From Bin5 sp965208965 (lineage in GTDB: Bacteria > Chloroflexota > Anaerolineae > Caldilineales > Caldilineaceae), in NCBI GenBank assembly GCA_965208965.1, contig OZ242384.1, forward strand, positions 186,001 through 250,000: DNA of 64,000 bases, read 5' to 3'. Below, piece by piece: positions 42,774 to 51,887 of the stretch. Under the pieces are notes generated by a model, which did not search any database, was not told the DNA's origin, and saw only the letters and a program-made list of their open reading frames with translations. The number at the start of each line of letters is the position of its first letter. Position 1 is the stretch's first letter. A program made the translations under genes and the position numbers.

Positions 42774-44021
42774 ATGCCTGTTAGCCAGGAACTGCTCTTT
42801 GAAACGCCGCGGACAGAGCGGGAGTCTGTTTGGTGGGAAGCTCAAACCATGAAAAGCGTTGCTGAAATCCAGGATGTCGTGCGGGGGACGAAGAGCGTGC
42901 GCGTCCGAGGGGGCGGCTCCAAGCCAGCTCTATCACTGCAAAACTGCCAGGACGACGCGCTAAGGCTCAACCTGTCCACTTTGAAGGGTGTCATCGACTA
43001 TCAGCCTGAAGAATATACCTTTACCGCTCGCGCAGGCACACCCGTCTCGGAGATGGCCGCACTTCTGGCTGAGAAGGGCCAGTATCTGCCATTTGATCCG
43101 CCGCTGGCTGACCGCGGGGCGACGCTGGGCGGCACGGTCGCGGCCGGCTTGAGCGGGGCGGGACGCTACCGCTACGGAGGCATTCGCGATTTTCTGATCG
43201 GCATTCGCTTTGTCGACGGGCAGGGGCAGGAGATTCGGGGCGGGGGCACAGTGGTAAAGAACGCGGCCGGCTTCGACTTCCCCAAACTGTTTGTCGGCAG
43301 CTTGGGAAGACTGGGCATACTAACCGAACTGACCTTCAAGGTCTTCCCCCGGCCACCGGCATTTGCCACCGTGGCAGCGGAATTTGACGGACTCACCGCT
43401 CTGCTGAGCGCCCTGGATGCTGTGACGCGCAGCGACATCGACCTGCATGCTGTCGACTTCTCGCCGGCTGAGGAGGGATGGACCCTCTGGGTGCGTATAG
43501 GCGGACTGCCGAATGTACTGCAGGAGCGGGCCCAGGCGTTGCAGACGGTTGTGTCCGCAGGCGCGGGGAGGGCGCGCCGTCTCTCGTTGTACCAGGACCA
43601 GGAGGAAGAGAGTCTGTGGCAGACGGCGCGAACGATGGGATGGCTTACGGAGGGCCTGGGACTGGTTCGGGTCCCATTGACACCCAAGCGGATCCCGGCT
43701 TTGGAGGAAGCGCTCAGCCGCTCCGAGACTGCGACGCGGCGCTATAGCGTCGGCGGGAATCTGCTCTGGCTGGGCTGGCCGGACGAATCGGCGCAGGAGG
43801 GTGTAGAGCAGGATGCCTCCCGAGACCTCCACAGTCTGTTGCTGCAACTGGACTTACAGGGTATTCAGTTAATTGGCCGCGCCCGGCGCGGGACAATGCA
43901 GGGCAACGGAGACAACAAAGCAGACGAGGAAAGTCCTCTGCTGGGCCGGCCAATGCAAAACGCATTCCTGCGACGGATCGCGTCGGCCCTTGATCCGGAG
44001 GGCAAATTCGAACCGTGGTAA
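42774..44021 (+). CDS. glcE: Glycolate oxidase FAD-binding subunit
   Basis: A 415-residue protein of the GlcE family with one FAD-binding domain. VRGGGSKPAL at the start, DRGATLGGTVAAGLSGAGRYRYGGIRD and GGGTVVKNAAGFDFPKLFVGSLG are the FAD-binding hallmarks. It works with GlcD and GlcF. It is separated from glcD by the sugar dehydrogenase gene, which is unusual because glcDEF are normally contiguous. Confidence 0.9.
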   Translation: MPVSQELLFETPRTERESVWWEAQTMKSVAEIQDVVRGTKSVRVRGGGSKPALSLQNCQDDALRLNLSTLKGVIDYQPEEYTFTARAGTPVSEMAALLAEKGQYLPFDPPLADRGATLGGTVAAGLSGAGRYRYGGIRDFLIGIRFVDGQGQEIRGGGTVVKNAAGFDFPKLFVGSLGRLGILTELTFKVFPRPPAFATVAAEFDGLTALLSALDAVTRSDIDLHAVDFSPAEEGWTLWVRIGGLPNVLQERAQALQTVVSAGAGRARRLSLYQDQEEESLWQTARTMGWLTEGLGLVRVPLTPKRIPALEEALSRSETATRRYSVGGNLLWLGWPDESAQEGVEQDASRDLHSLLLQLDLQGIQLIGRARRGTMQGNGDNKADEESPLLGRPMQNAFLRRIASALDPEGKFEPW

Positions 44022-44062
44022 CGACAGAGAATAATCAAGAAAACTGATTGAGGAGAAAACTG

Positions 44063-45034
44063 ATGAAAGCGATTCAAGTGCAAGAAGTCGGCGACCCCGA
44101 TGTTCTGCAGTACGTTGATGCGCCGACGCCGGAGCCGGGCGCGGGGGAAGCGCGCGTAAAGATCGAAGTGGCAGGCGTCAACTTTATCGACACCTACCAT
44201 CGGCGCGGATGGTATCCGTTGCCGCTGCCGTTCACGCCTGGCGTCGAAGGCGCGGGGATCGTCGATGCCGTCGGCGAGGGTGTAACCGAAGTGGCCGTCG
44301 GCGACGCCGTGGCGTACGGGATGTCGACCGGCTCCTATGCTGAATATGCAATCGTCCCTTCCAGGATTCTCGTCCAGCGCCCGGCTGGCGTCAATGCACA
44401 GCACGGGGCGGCGGCGGCGATGATCCAGGGGATGACGGCCCACTACCTCGCCTGCAGCACGTTTCCCTTGAAGCCGGACGACACATGTCTGGTCCATGCT
44501 GCGGCCGGGGGCACCGGCGCGCTGCTGGTACAGATCGCCAAGCTGCGAGGCGCACGTGTGCTCGGCACAGTATCCACCGATGAGAAGGCGCGCATCGCAG
44601 AGGCGGCAGGCGCCGATGCCACGATCCGCTATACTGAAGTGGACTTTGCGGAAGCAGTGCGCGACCTTACCGACGGCGAAGGAGTCGAGGTCGTGTATGA
44701 TTCGGTCGGCATCGCCACCTTCGACAAGAGCCTGGACTGCCTGAAGCCGCGCGGTTACATGGTGCTGTTTGGCCAGGCGAGCGGCGTAGTGCCGACGCTC
44801 GACCCGCAGGTCCTCAACCAGAAGGGCTCGCTCTTCCTGACCCGGCCCACGCTGGCCTCCCACATGCTGACGCGTTCGGAGCTTGAAGGCCGCGCCAGTG
44901 ACGTCTTTAACTGGATCGCGGAGGGCAAGCTGGCATTCCGCATCGACCGCACCTTCCCGCTCGAAGATGCGGAGGGCGCTCATACCTACTTGGAGGCGCG
45001 CCAGACCAAGGGCAAGGTCCTGTTGACTACATGA
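44063..45034 (+). CDS. NADPH:quinone oxidoreductase, zinc-free MDR family
   Basis: A 323-residue medium-chain dehydrogenase/reductase of the quinone oxidoreductase (Qor) type. It begins MKAIQVQEVGDPDVLQYVD and has GVNFIDTYHRRGWYPLPLPFTPGVEGAG, split by family-typical loops. AAAGGTGALLVQIAKLRG is the nucleotide-binding motif, and there are no structural zinc cysteines. The ATG at 44063 with AGGAGA eight bases upstream is preferred to TTG at 44048. It lies between glcE and glcF. Confidence 0.92.
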   Translation: MKAIQVQEVGDPDVLQYVDAPTPEPGAGEARVKIEVAGVNFIDTYHRRGWYPLPLPFTPGVEGAGIVDAVGEGVTEVAVGDAVAYGMSTGSYAEYAIVPSRILVQRPAGVNAQHGAAAAMIQGMTAHYLACSTFPLKPDDTCLVHAAAGGTGALLVQIAKLRGARVLGTVSTDEKARIAEAAGADATIRYTEVDFAEAVRDLTDGEGVEVVYDSVGIATFDKSLDCLKPRGYMVLFGQASGVVPTLDPQVLNQKGSLFLTRPTLASHMLTRSELEGRASDVFNWIAEGKLAFRIDRTFPLEDAEGAHTYLEARQTKGKVLLTT

Positions 45035-45053
45035 CGCCAGAGATTGCGATCCC

Positions 45054-46310
45054 ATGCGCCACTCAATACCTGTAGATTCGCTCGGCCCGCAGGCGCCGTC
45101 AATGGCGGAAGCCGTAGCCAGTTGCGTCCATTGCGGCTTCTGTCTGCCGGCGTGCCCAACATACCTTGCATTGGGGGAGGAGATGGACTCCCCGCGCGGG
45201 CGCATCCTCTTGATGAAAGGCGCTCTCGAAGGAGAACTTTCCCAGGAGGAGGTACTGCCTCACGTGGACCGGTGTCTGGGCTGCCTGGCCTGCGTTACGG
45301 CCTGCCCTTCCGGAGTCGAGTACGGCGAGCTGCTCACGCCTTTCCGGGAGATGACGGAGAAGGGGCGCAGCCGCTCCCCCATGGAGGAATTGACGCGCAC
45401 GCTGACGAACCAGACGCTCCCCTACCCTGGACGTTTTCGCGCCGCAGCGGTTTTGGGACGCCTTACGCGAATCTTCAAACCGTTCCTGCCCGCGGCGCTG
45501 CGAACGATGCTCGATCTGTTGCCTGAAAAACTTCCGCCGCGGGTCGCGCTGCCGCCGATTTCGCCTGCGCAGGGCAAGCGGCGGGCGCGGGTCGCGCTGC
45601 TGAGCGGCTGCGTACAACAGGTTCTGACGCCCGGAATCAACCGCGCCACCGTCGATGTCCTGACGGGCAACGGTGTCGAGGTTGTCATCCCGCCGCGCCA
45701 GGGCTGTTGCGGCGCCCTTTCAATGCACACCGGTGCGGCAGACCAGGCGCGGGCGCTGGCCAGACGCAACTTCGAAGCCTTCAACCTGAGCGAAGTCGAT
45801 GCGGTTGTGACCAACGCAGCTGGGTGCGGCTCCGGCATGCACGAGTACCCCTTGCTGTTTGCGGGCGAGGCAGAAGAGCAGGCGGCTCGAAACTTTGCCG
45901 ACAAGGTGCAGGATGTGACCGTCTTCCTGGACGCGCTCGGTTTCGAGCAGCCGCCCGCGCTGCTGGCGCCGATGACGGTCGCCTATCACGACGCCTGCCA
46001 TCTCGCGCACGCGCAGGGCGTGACCGACGCGCCGCGCCGTCTGCTGGGGGCGGTCCCGAATCTTACTCTTGTACCGATCCCGGAGGGTGAAATCTGCTGT
46101 GGGTCAGCGGGGAGCTATAACATCGAACAGCCCGAGATTGCCGCCCAGCTGGGGCAGCGCAAAGCCAACGCCATCCTCGGTACCGGCGCGCAGGCCGTGG
46201 TCACCGGCAACATCGGTTGCATGACCCAGATCGAAAGCCACCTGCAGAGGCTCGGAAAGCCCTTGCCTGTCTTCCACACCGTTGAGCTTCTGAACGGAAG
46301 CCAGGAATGA
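45054..46310 (+). CDS. glcF: Glycolate oxidase iron-sulfur subunit
   Basis: A 418-residue protein. Two [4Fe-4S] motifs, CVHCGFCLPACP and CLGCLACVTACPSG, lie at about 18-29 and 69-82. Two CCG-type domains follow, PRQGCCGAL and ICCGSAGSYN, each accepting a cluster or zinc. It accepts electrons from GlcD/GlcE and passes them to quinone. It is the last gene of the plus-strand run that begins with coxG. Confidence 0.94.
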   Translation: MRHSIPVDSLGPQAPSMAEAVASCVHCGFCLPACPTYLALGEEMDSPRGRILLMKGALEGELSQEEVLPHVDRCLGCLACVTACPSGVEYGELLTPFREMTEKGRSRSPMEELTRTLTNQTLPYPGRFRAAAVLGRLTRIFKPFLPAALRTMLDLLPEKLPPRVALPPISPAQGKRRARVALLSGCVQQVLTPGINRATVDVLTGNGVEVVIPPRQGCCGALSMHTGAADQARALARRNFEAFNLSEVDAVVTNAAGCGSGMHEYPLLFAGEAEEQAARNFADKVQDVTVFLDALGFEQPPALLAPMTVAYHDACHLAHAQGVTDAPRRLLGAVPNLTLVPIPEGEICCGSAGSYNIEQPEIAAQLGQRKANAILGTGAQAVVTGNIGCMTQIESHLQRLGKPLPVFHTVELLNGSQE

Positions 46311-46468
46311 TCAGAATATCCGAGAGTGTTTCGGCGAACTGAAAGCAACTGGCCCGCTGTCCCTTGTGCCGATTTTGCGTCCGTCGCATCCAGAAACATT
46401 CAACTGCCGGTTCATCCTCAGTTGCCTGGAACACCGCTCGAAATATGCAAAGTGGGTCGGTACTTCAA

Positions 46469-49233
46469 CTATTGGTTGCCTGAACAAACATCGCAAGAGT
46501 TCTCCGGCTCCTGCGACGCTTGAGGCTTCAACCGTACCAGAAGCTGGCCGTCCTCAAACTGAGTATCCTCTACATCCCGCGGTTGAAGAGGCAGTCTTTC
46601 TCCCGTATCAACGTCATAGAGCCCAATGCGAAAGTGATAATCTCCACTGGAAAGAATATCAGGCAACGTGATTTCTCGCCGGTCGACGTAGAGCGCATTT
46701 TCTTGCCACAAGCTGGTCGGCAAAAGTCCGGCAAGCGGAGGGCCATCGAATTGAGCGATCACTTCGCCTCTACCGTTCAACATATGGATGAATGTTATCC
46801 AATCGTTTGAGATTCCGTTTCCAGTTTCCCAAAATAGTCGTAGTGTGAGATAGCCAGGAATTTCCGACAGGTCGTACCCTTGCAATCGAATACCGTCCGT
46901 GGTTTCGGCCGGTGAATCGATAGTTGGCCTTACCCGCTGAAACCAACCGGGACGAACGGGGGCGACTTCGATGTCGCGCAGGTGCAGAAGACCGCTCTCC
47001 GAGCCCGTTACGTCCAATCTTCCGTGAGTCGGGGAGGCCATTCCTGCAGCAAGGGAAAATGTATGCGGCGGAACATCAAGAGGAATGGGAAGAATCATCG
47101 TTTCAACGTAGTACTTCTCGGGATCCCAGATCCTGGTGGGTATTCGGATGGCGCCCTGGGCCTCGGCGGCCCAAGAGTGCTTTAGGGAAGGAGAATACAG
47201 GTGGAGCAAGGTATGCAAATCTTCATCCATACTCTGATTCGCCTGCCAGTACAGCCGCAAGATAATCGAGTCTCCAGGACTGGGAGTGGGGCTGCTCAGC
47301 AGCTTCCAGCCAAGTAGAGTTACTTGACCCGTTGAAGAGTTTCCAATGACAGTTGGCTCCCCCTGAACAGGAAAAGGCAGCTGGCTCGGCGGGGAGTGCC
47401 AGATAAACGGGCCTTCGGTATACTGGTCAACGGCATAGCGCGCCGTGAGCGCTAGCAGAACGACTAGCGTCAAAGGCACCACTGATTGCGTAATGTCTTT
47501 GCCTTCTTCTCTTTGTGTCTCATTCTTTCGGACAGCGAAGAAAGGCTGCCGCCGTCGTGCCAGAAATACAAAGCCCGCCGCAGTTGCAAAAAGCCCAAAC
47601 AGGCTGATGCGTTGCCCCCATCGCTGCGCTGTCGTACCAGCCCATCGTATTTTCAGCTGCTCCCCGCGTTCAGGTCTTTTCGAAACCTGAGTCCAGCCCG
47701 CAGTTCCTTGTTCAATTGCAGCTCCCTCGCCGCCGGCCCAACCGGGATGAAAGTGCAGCCGGAGCAGAACTGGACCGGATTGGGAAGGCAAGTCTGCCAC
47801 AGCTTCGTGCGGAGAATGCCAGTACAGCGGTGTTGCGTAGGGTCTCCCTCCTTGATGCCCTTGGCCAGGTCCAGTTCGGCGCCCCGAACCAGGAACTCGC
47901 CTGTGCCAACGATAAAGTCCCAGTCGACTTCTTGTTCCTGACCCGCGACTGAATCTCTGTCGGGAATGGCTTCCACCGACATAAAGGAGGTAAACGAGGC
48001 AAGACTCGGAAAGAGATATGGAAAGGGAGGCAAAATGGATGCGAAAAGCAGGAGAAGTGCTGGAATCCAGCGGCGCTTACCGGGCCAGACGTCCACAGCG
48101 AACGCGGCGGCGGACAGCGATCCTATTGTTGCAAACGGCAACAGGCGAAAACGAAACTGCAGAAAGTGCAACCATGAGAGTGAATTCCAGATTGGCTCAG
48201 CAAGAGGCATTGTAAGAGCCAGAAAAAGCACTGCTAAGAGAGCGCCGGCCAGCCCCCAGAGCCTTCGTTCACGGGTCCGCGCGAAAATCAGACTGACCCC
48301 ACAGAAAATCAGGGCCAGCCACTGTACGACGCCGAAAGTAAAGGAAGGCGGCATCAGAGGATTTCCCGCGCTACTGTCCAGAAAAGCCGGCTGGAAAGAT
48401 GTGAGCTCGCGCAAACTGAAGAAGCCTGCTTTATAGTTGATCTTTACTTTGAGGGCGTTCTCGAACTGCACCAAGGGCAGGTCGAATAGGGCCGGCATCC
48501 AGAAGGCAGCAGTTACAAGAACAGCAGCCACAGCAGCCGAAGCGCTAGTTATTAGTCCCCCAGAACGCCTGTAAACAGAAGCTAGGAATAACCAGTAAAG
48601 CAACAGCACTACGGCCCCCGTTACCGCGGTCAGATTGTGGCTGAGTACAAGGGCAGATAGAGCAAGAACGGCAGATAGCCAGTACCATGAATTCGGCTGA
48701 AAATGGAGCGCTGTTACCGCCCAGAGGCAGACCGGAAGCAGTAGCAGCGCCAACATCTGGGGGTAGTCTCCGAGGTAGTAGTATTCCGCAAAGATAAAGT
48801 GAGGTTGTGCAAGAAACAGAGACGCGGCCACCAAAGCTGCGGGCCTGCTGAAAGCCTTTTGGAGCCAGTAGTAAATCCCCAATCCTGACAGCAGAAAAGC
48901 ACTAGATATCACAATTTTGAATGCAGTATCAAGACGGATGCCTATCCAGTGGAATGCAGCGACCAGCCAGTACAGAGCGGGACTGTAATGGTGGAAGACG
49001 GGCGCGCCGAGACCTTGGTAAACGTTCGGAACCCAGCGCGGCCAGAAGACGCCTTGATCAAAGGAGTGCTCGACAGCCGCAGCGCGGTGAATGTGAATTC
49101 TCAAGTCAGAATTGCCGCCGGGCATTCCCTGCGGATGCCAAAGAGGGCCGACTAGGAGGAGGGTCAGCAAGACCAAAAATGAAATGCCCGCAAGGGTCTG
49201 AAACCAATGTCCTGAAGCGAATACTTTTGGCAT
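46469..49233 (-). pseudogene. Large membrane protein (PTPS-related/YfhO-like), broken by one frameshift
   Basis: Two overlapping minus-strand frames, 49233-47653 and 47800-46469, are one gene. The N-terminal part is a polytopic membrane protein with about 10 helices, beginning PLWHPQGMPGGNSDLRIH and similar to PTPS-related/6-pyruvoyl-tetrahydropterin synthase-like membrane proteins. The first frame departs from expected sequence after KGIKE; the other frame reads GRPYATPLYWHSPHEAVADL just there. Joining them needs one extra G in the run at 47846-47848 (minus strand GGG). The C-terminal part has repeated beta-sandwich segments such as LGWKLLSSPTPSPGDSIILR. This is either a natural frameshift or a homopolymer sequencing error. 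About 921 residues if repaired. Confidence 0.8.
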
Positions 49234-49413
49234 CTTCGCTCTTGATTTTACGATAGAACTCTAGGGGAACAGGAATCGGAGGATTGTTTGACGGGCTGTC
49301 AAGTTGCCAGGAGGACCTACTTGGTGCTCTTGACATCCGCCAGGAACTCGAAGATGTACCGCTGCCGCGGATTTGCTGCGTGGTTCGTTCGGACGGACTA
49401 CACCTCCTCTCTC

Positions 49414-50319
49414 TCAGTCGACCAGAATCGGGAAGCCTGAGCTGCGGGTCAGCTCTGCGTACAGTTGACTCAGGCGCTGGGTAAACGGTCCGCCGTCCCC
49501 TGTACCGATGGTGCGCCCGTCCAGTTCGATCACCGGCGTCAGTTCGCCCATCGTGCCGGTGCAGAACAGTTCATCTGCCCGGTAGAGCTCCGGCAGAGAA
49601 ATGTCGCGCACCTCCGCAAGGATTCGGTGCAGATGACACAGATCCAGCACTGTCGCCCGGGTTATCCCTTCGGGGCAGGCGTGCGTGTGCGGTGTGGTAA
49701 CTACGCCGCGTCTGACCATGAACAGGTGGGTGGCGTTCGTTTCAGACACGAATCCGTTCAGGTCCAGCATCACGGCATCGTCGACGCCGGCAGCATTGGC
49801 CTGCATCTTGGCCAGAATCGAGTTGAGCATATTGCAGGAGTGGATGTTCTGGTCAAGGCAGTCTGGAGGAATCCGGCGGATGCCGGACGTGATCAAACGG
49901 ATGCCGACCCGGTCGTAGACCGGTGGCTTGTGTTCGGCCAGGACGATAAGCGTCGTGCCGCTCGTATTGATGCGGGGGTCCATACCGCTGGTGTATTTGA
50001 CGCCGCGGCTGAGTGTCAGGCGGATGTGGACGTTGTCCTGCATTTCATTGGCTTTAAGCGTCCGCCGCACTTCCTCCACGATCTCCTCAACGGGAGGTAC
50101 GCCTTCGTAGGCAAGGGCTTTGGCGCCGTCCATTAGGCGGGCCAGATGCTCCTCCAGCTTGAAGATTCGCCCATTGTAGAGGCGCAAGCCCTCCCAGACA
50201 GCATCACCATTTTGCACGGAGGAGTCAAAAGGGCTTACACCTGCCTCGTCCCTGTGGACAAGGCGCCCGTTGATGTTGACCAGAAGATGGCGATTGGCTT
50301 CGTGGAATTTCTGTAACAT
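49414..50319 (-). CDS. Class IV aminotransferase-like protein lacking the PLP lysine
   Basis: A 301-residue protein of the branched-chain/D-amino acid aminotransferase fold. INGRLVHRDEAGVSPFDSSV, GDAVWEGLRLYNG and SETNATHLFMV are family landmarks, as is TRATVLDL near the end. In this fold the Schiff-base Lys occurs in a IKS-x-N pattern; here the same place reads NIHSCNM with His160 (codon at 49840-49842). The rest of the PLP pocket, including E193, looks kept. It may be catalytically inactive or may use another chemistry. It lies 51 bases downstream of a sulfotransferase-like gene. Confidence 0.85.
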   Translation of the reverse strand: MLQKFHEANRHLLVNINGRLVHRDEAGVSPFDSSVQNGDAVWEGLRLYNGRIFKLEEHLARLMDGAKALAYEGVPPVEEIVEEVRRTLKANEMQDNVHIRLTLSRGVKYTSGMDPRINTSGTTLIVLAEHKPPVYDRVGIRLITSGIRRIPPDCLDQNIHSCNMLNSILAKMQANAAGVDDAVMLDLNGFVSETNATHLFMVRRGVVTTPHTHACPEGITRATVLDLCHLHRILAEVRDISLPELYRADELFCTGTMGELTPVIELDGRTIGTGDGGPFTQRLSQLYAELTRSSGFPILVD

Positions 50320-50370
50320 TGTTCAGAACCCCAAGGCTCAAAAGTGGGTGGCCGCTAACCCGACAATCTG

Positions 50371-51111
50371 TCACTGATTACGGTCTGGCGTCAAACGGAA
50401 ACGGTAGAGCTCGTGGTAGGCCTCCTGCGCCTCGGAGAGCAGGTCCTGAAGTCGCGGAGGCGGCGTCTCGTCTTTGGGAATGTACGGGGCGAAGGCGGTT
50501 GACTTTTCCACGGCCGCGTACCAGTAGGGCGCCCAGACGCCGTCACTGTCGCGGCGGCCCGGTGGCCATGAGAGCATCTGCTCGGAAAAGGGCGCTGACA
50601 CGGCCTCGCACAGTAGCGTGAGCGTGCCGCGGGGATCCTCCAGCACGTCCCGACTGTCGATGACGGGAGGTGTCGAGCCGGAGTTGCGGCGGACGGTCTC
50701 GAACAGCCGCAGCAGCTGTGGAAAGCCGAGATCCGCCATCGTGGGTTCTGCCCGCACCTTGATGTAAGAGGTGATGACCTCGGCGGGCGACCGGATCAGA
50801 AAGCAGTTTGTCAGCCTGTCCATCCAGTCCAGCTCGATATGGTCCAACATGTGATGGGCCATATGCTTTTGATACCAGATCGCGGCGCCGTCGGGCAGGG
50901 GGTCTTTGGTCAGCATGCGAGCGACAACGCGCCAGTCGGTCTCGTAGCTGGCTATGACTTCGTCGCTCGCTGGATGATCGATGCCGGTGACCTGCAGGTA
51001 GTTGGCATAGAACGGCTCGTCGATCACAGACGTGTCCGGGCGGTTTTCCCAGGCGCGCATGAGTGCCGTCGAGATGGTGCGCGGCGCACACCACATGGCA
51101 ATTCGAGTCAT
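50371..51111 (-). CDS. Sulfotransferase-like P-loop protein
   Basis: A 246-residue protein starting at ATG 51111. RIAMWCAPRTISTALMRAW at its N-terminus resembles the 5'-phosphosulfate loop of sulfotransferases, VIDEPFYANYL follows, and FLIRSPAEVITSYIKVR resembles the 3'-phosphate-binding strand. It may transfer sulfate from PAPS, but this branch is not experimentally defined. It precedes the aminotransferase-like gene, in the same order as in plant proteins in which such a domain is fused to a class IV aminotransferase domain. Confidence 0.78.
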   Translation of the reverse strand: MTRIAMWCAPRTISTALMRAWENRPDTSVIDEPFYANYLQVTGIDHPASDEVIASYETDWRVVARMLTKDPLPDGAAIWYQKHMAHHMLDHIELDWMDRLTNCFLIRSPAEVITSYIKVRAEPTMADLGFPQLLRLFETVRRNSGSTPPVIDSRDVLEDPRGTLTLLCEAVSAPFSEQMLSWPPGRRDSDGVWAPYWYAAVEKSTAFAPYIPKDETPPPRLQDLLSEAQEAYHELYRFRLTPDRNQ

Positions 51112-51167
51112 GGTTGTCCTGAAACTGCTGTGGTTACGGGTTGGCAGTTGGTTATCACCTGCCGTGT

Positions 51168-51887
51168 CTAACTGCTGACCACACCCATCTTCACCCTCAT
51201 CCATCGCGCCAGCGTTTCTGTCAGCAGGCGGAAGCGCCCGAGGATGGCGAGACTGTATACTTCGGAGCTCAGGATTGTATACGATCGTTGCGACTCGACT
51301 TCGAGCAGTTCAAGGCGGACGTATCCGCGCCGTGCCTGTCCCCCTGCGCCGTTGGCGTCACTTTCCTGGGGGCCGACGTCGCCATTGGTGCCGCTCTGAA
51401 AGTGCAAGTGGCCGAGATCGCCATTATGAACGCCGGGAGACGAATCGAATTCGCCGTCGAGGGCGGTTGGAGCCAGGATGTTCTGACTCGGACTGTGCTC
51501 CTCCTGTTCGCCTCCGATCAGGGAGCCCTCTGTGTCCACTGAGCTGACTATTTCAGCCGGGACGGCGTCCCAATTTGAGATTCGGGCAGCCTGCTCGGCG
51601 AGCTCAACGTCGCCAAGAGGTTGCAGGATTCCATGGCGATAGCTGACCTGCAATTTGCAGGGCTCGGCAGCTTGCCAGGCAATGACACCGTCGCGTGTCT
51701 GGATACAAGCGATCCTGCTTCGCAGATGGAAGCGAAGGGTCACCAGGTCATCTGAGCCTACTTCAAGGCTCGTCATCTCACGGCGTAGTTGCTGCGGCAA
51801 AGATTTCGACAGCCTCGGCAGGGGAGAATCCGAAGGGAAAGCGTAAGAACATATCCGCACGAACTCTCTATCGATCAACCTCATCAT
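51168..51887 (-). CDS. Hypothetical protein translationally coupled to oligopeptidase B
   Basis: A 239-residue frame whose ATG overlaps the stop of the oligopeptidase B gene by four bases (ATGA). That coupling supports a real gene. The sequence is soluble, mixed alpha/beta in the first 115 residues, with a low-complexity acidic/Gly/Asn-rich middle (about 120-175) and a basic C-terminus. I recognise no domain. A 133-residue frame on the opposite strand covers part of it; the minus frame is longer and better placed. Confidence 0.5.
   Translation of the reverse strand: MMRLIDREFVRICSYAFPSDSPLPRLSKSLPQQLRREMTSLEVGSDDLVTLRFHLRSRIACIQTRDGVIAWQAAEPCKLQVSYRHGILQPLGDVELAEQAARISNWDAVPAEIVSSVDTEGSLIGGEQEEHSPSQNILAPTALDGEFDSSPGVHNGDLGHLHFQSGTNGDVGPQESDANGAGGQARRGYVRLELLEVESQRSYTILSSEVYSLAILGRFRLLTETLARWMRVKMGVVSS

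Noticed and set aside
47840..47850. Programmed -1 ribosomal frameshift
   Set aside because: No X-XXY-YYZ slippery heptamer or downstream pseudoknot is evident; a deletion in a G run explains the data more simply.
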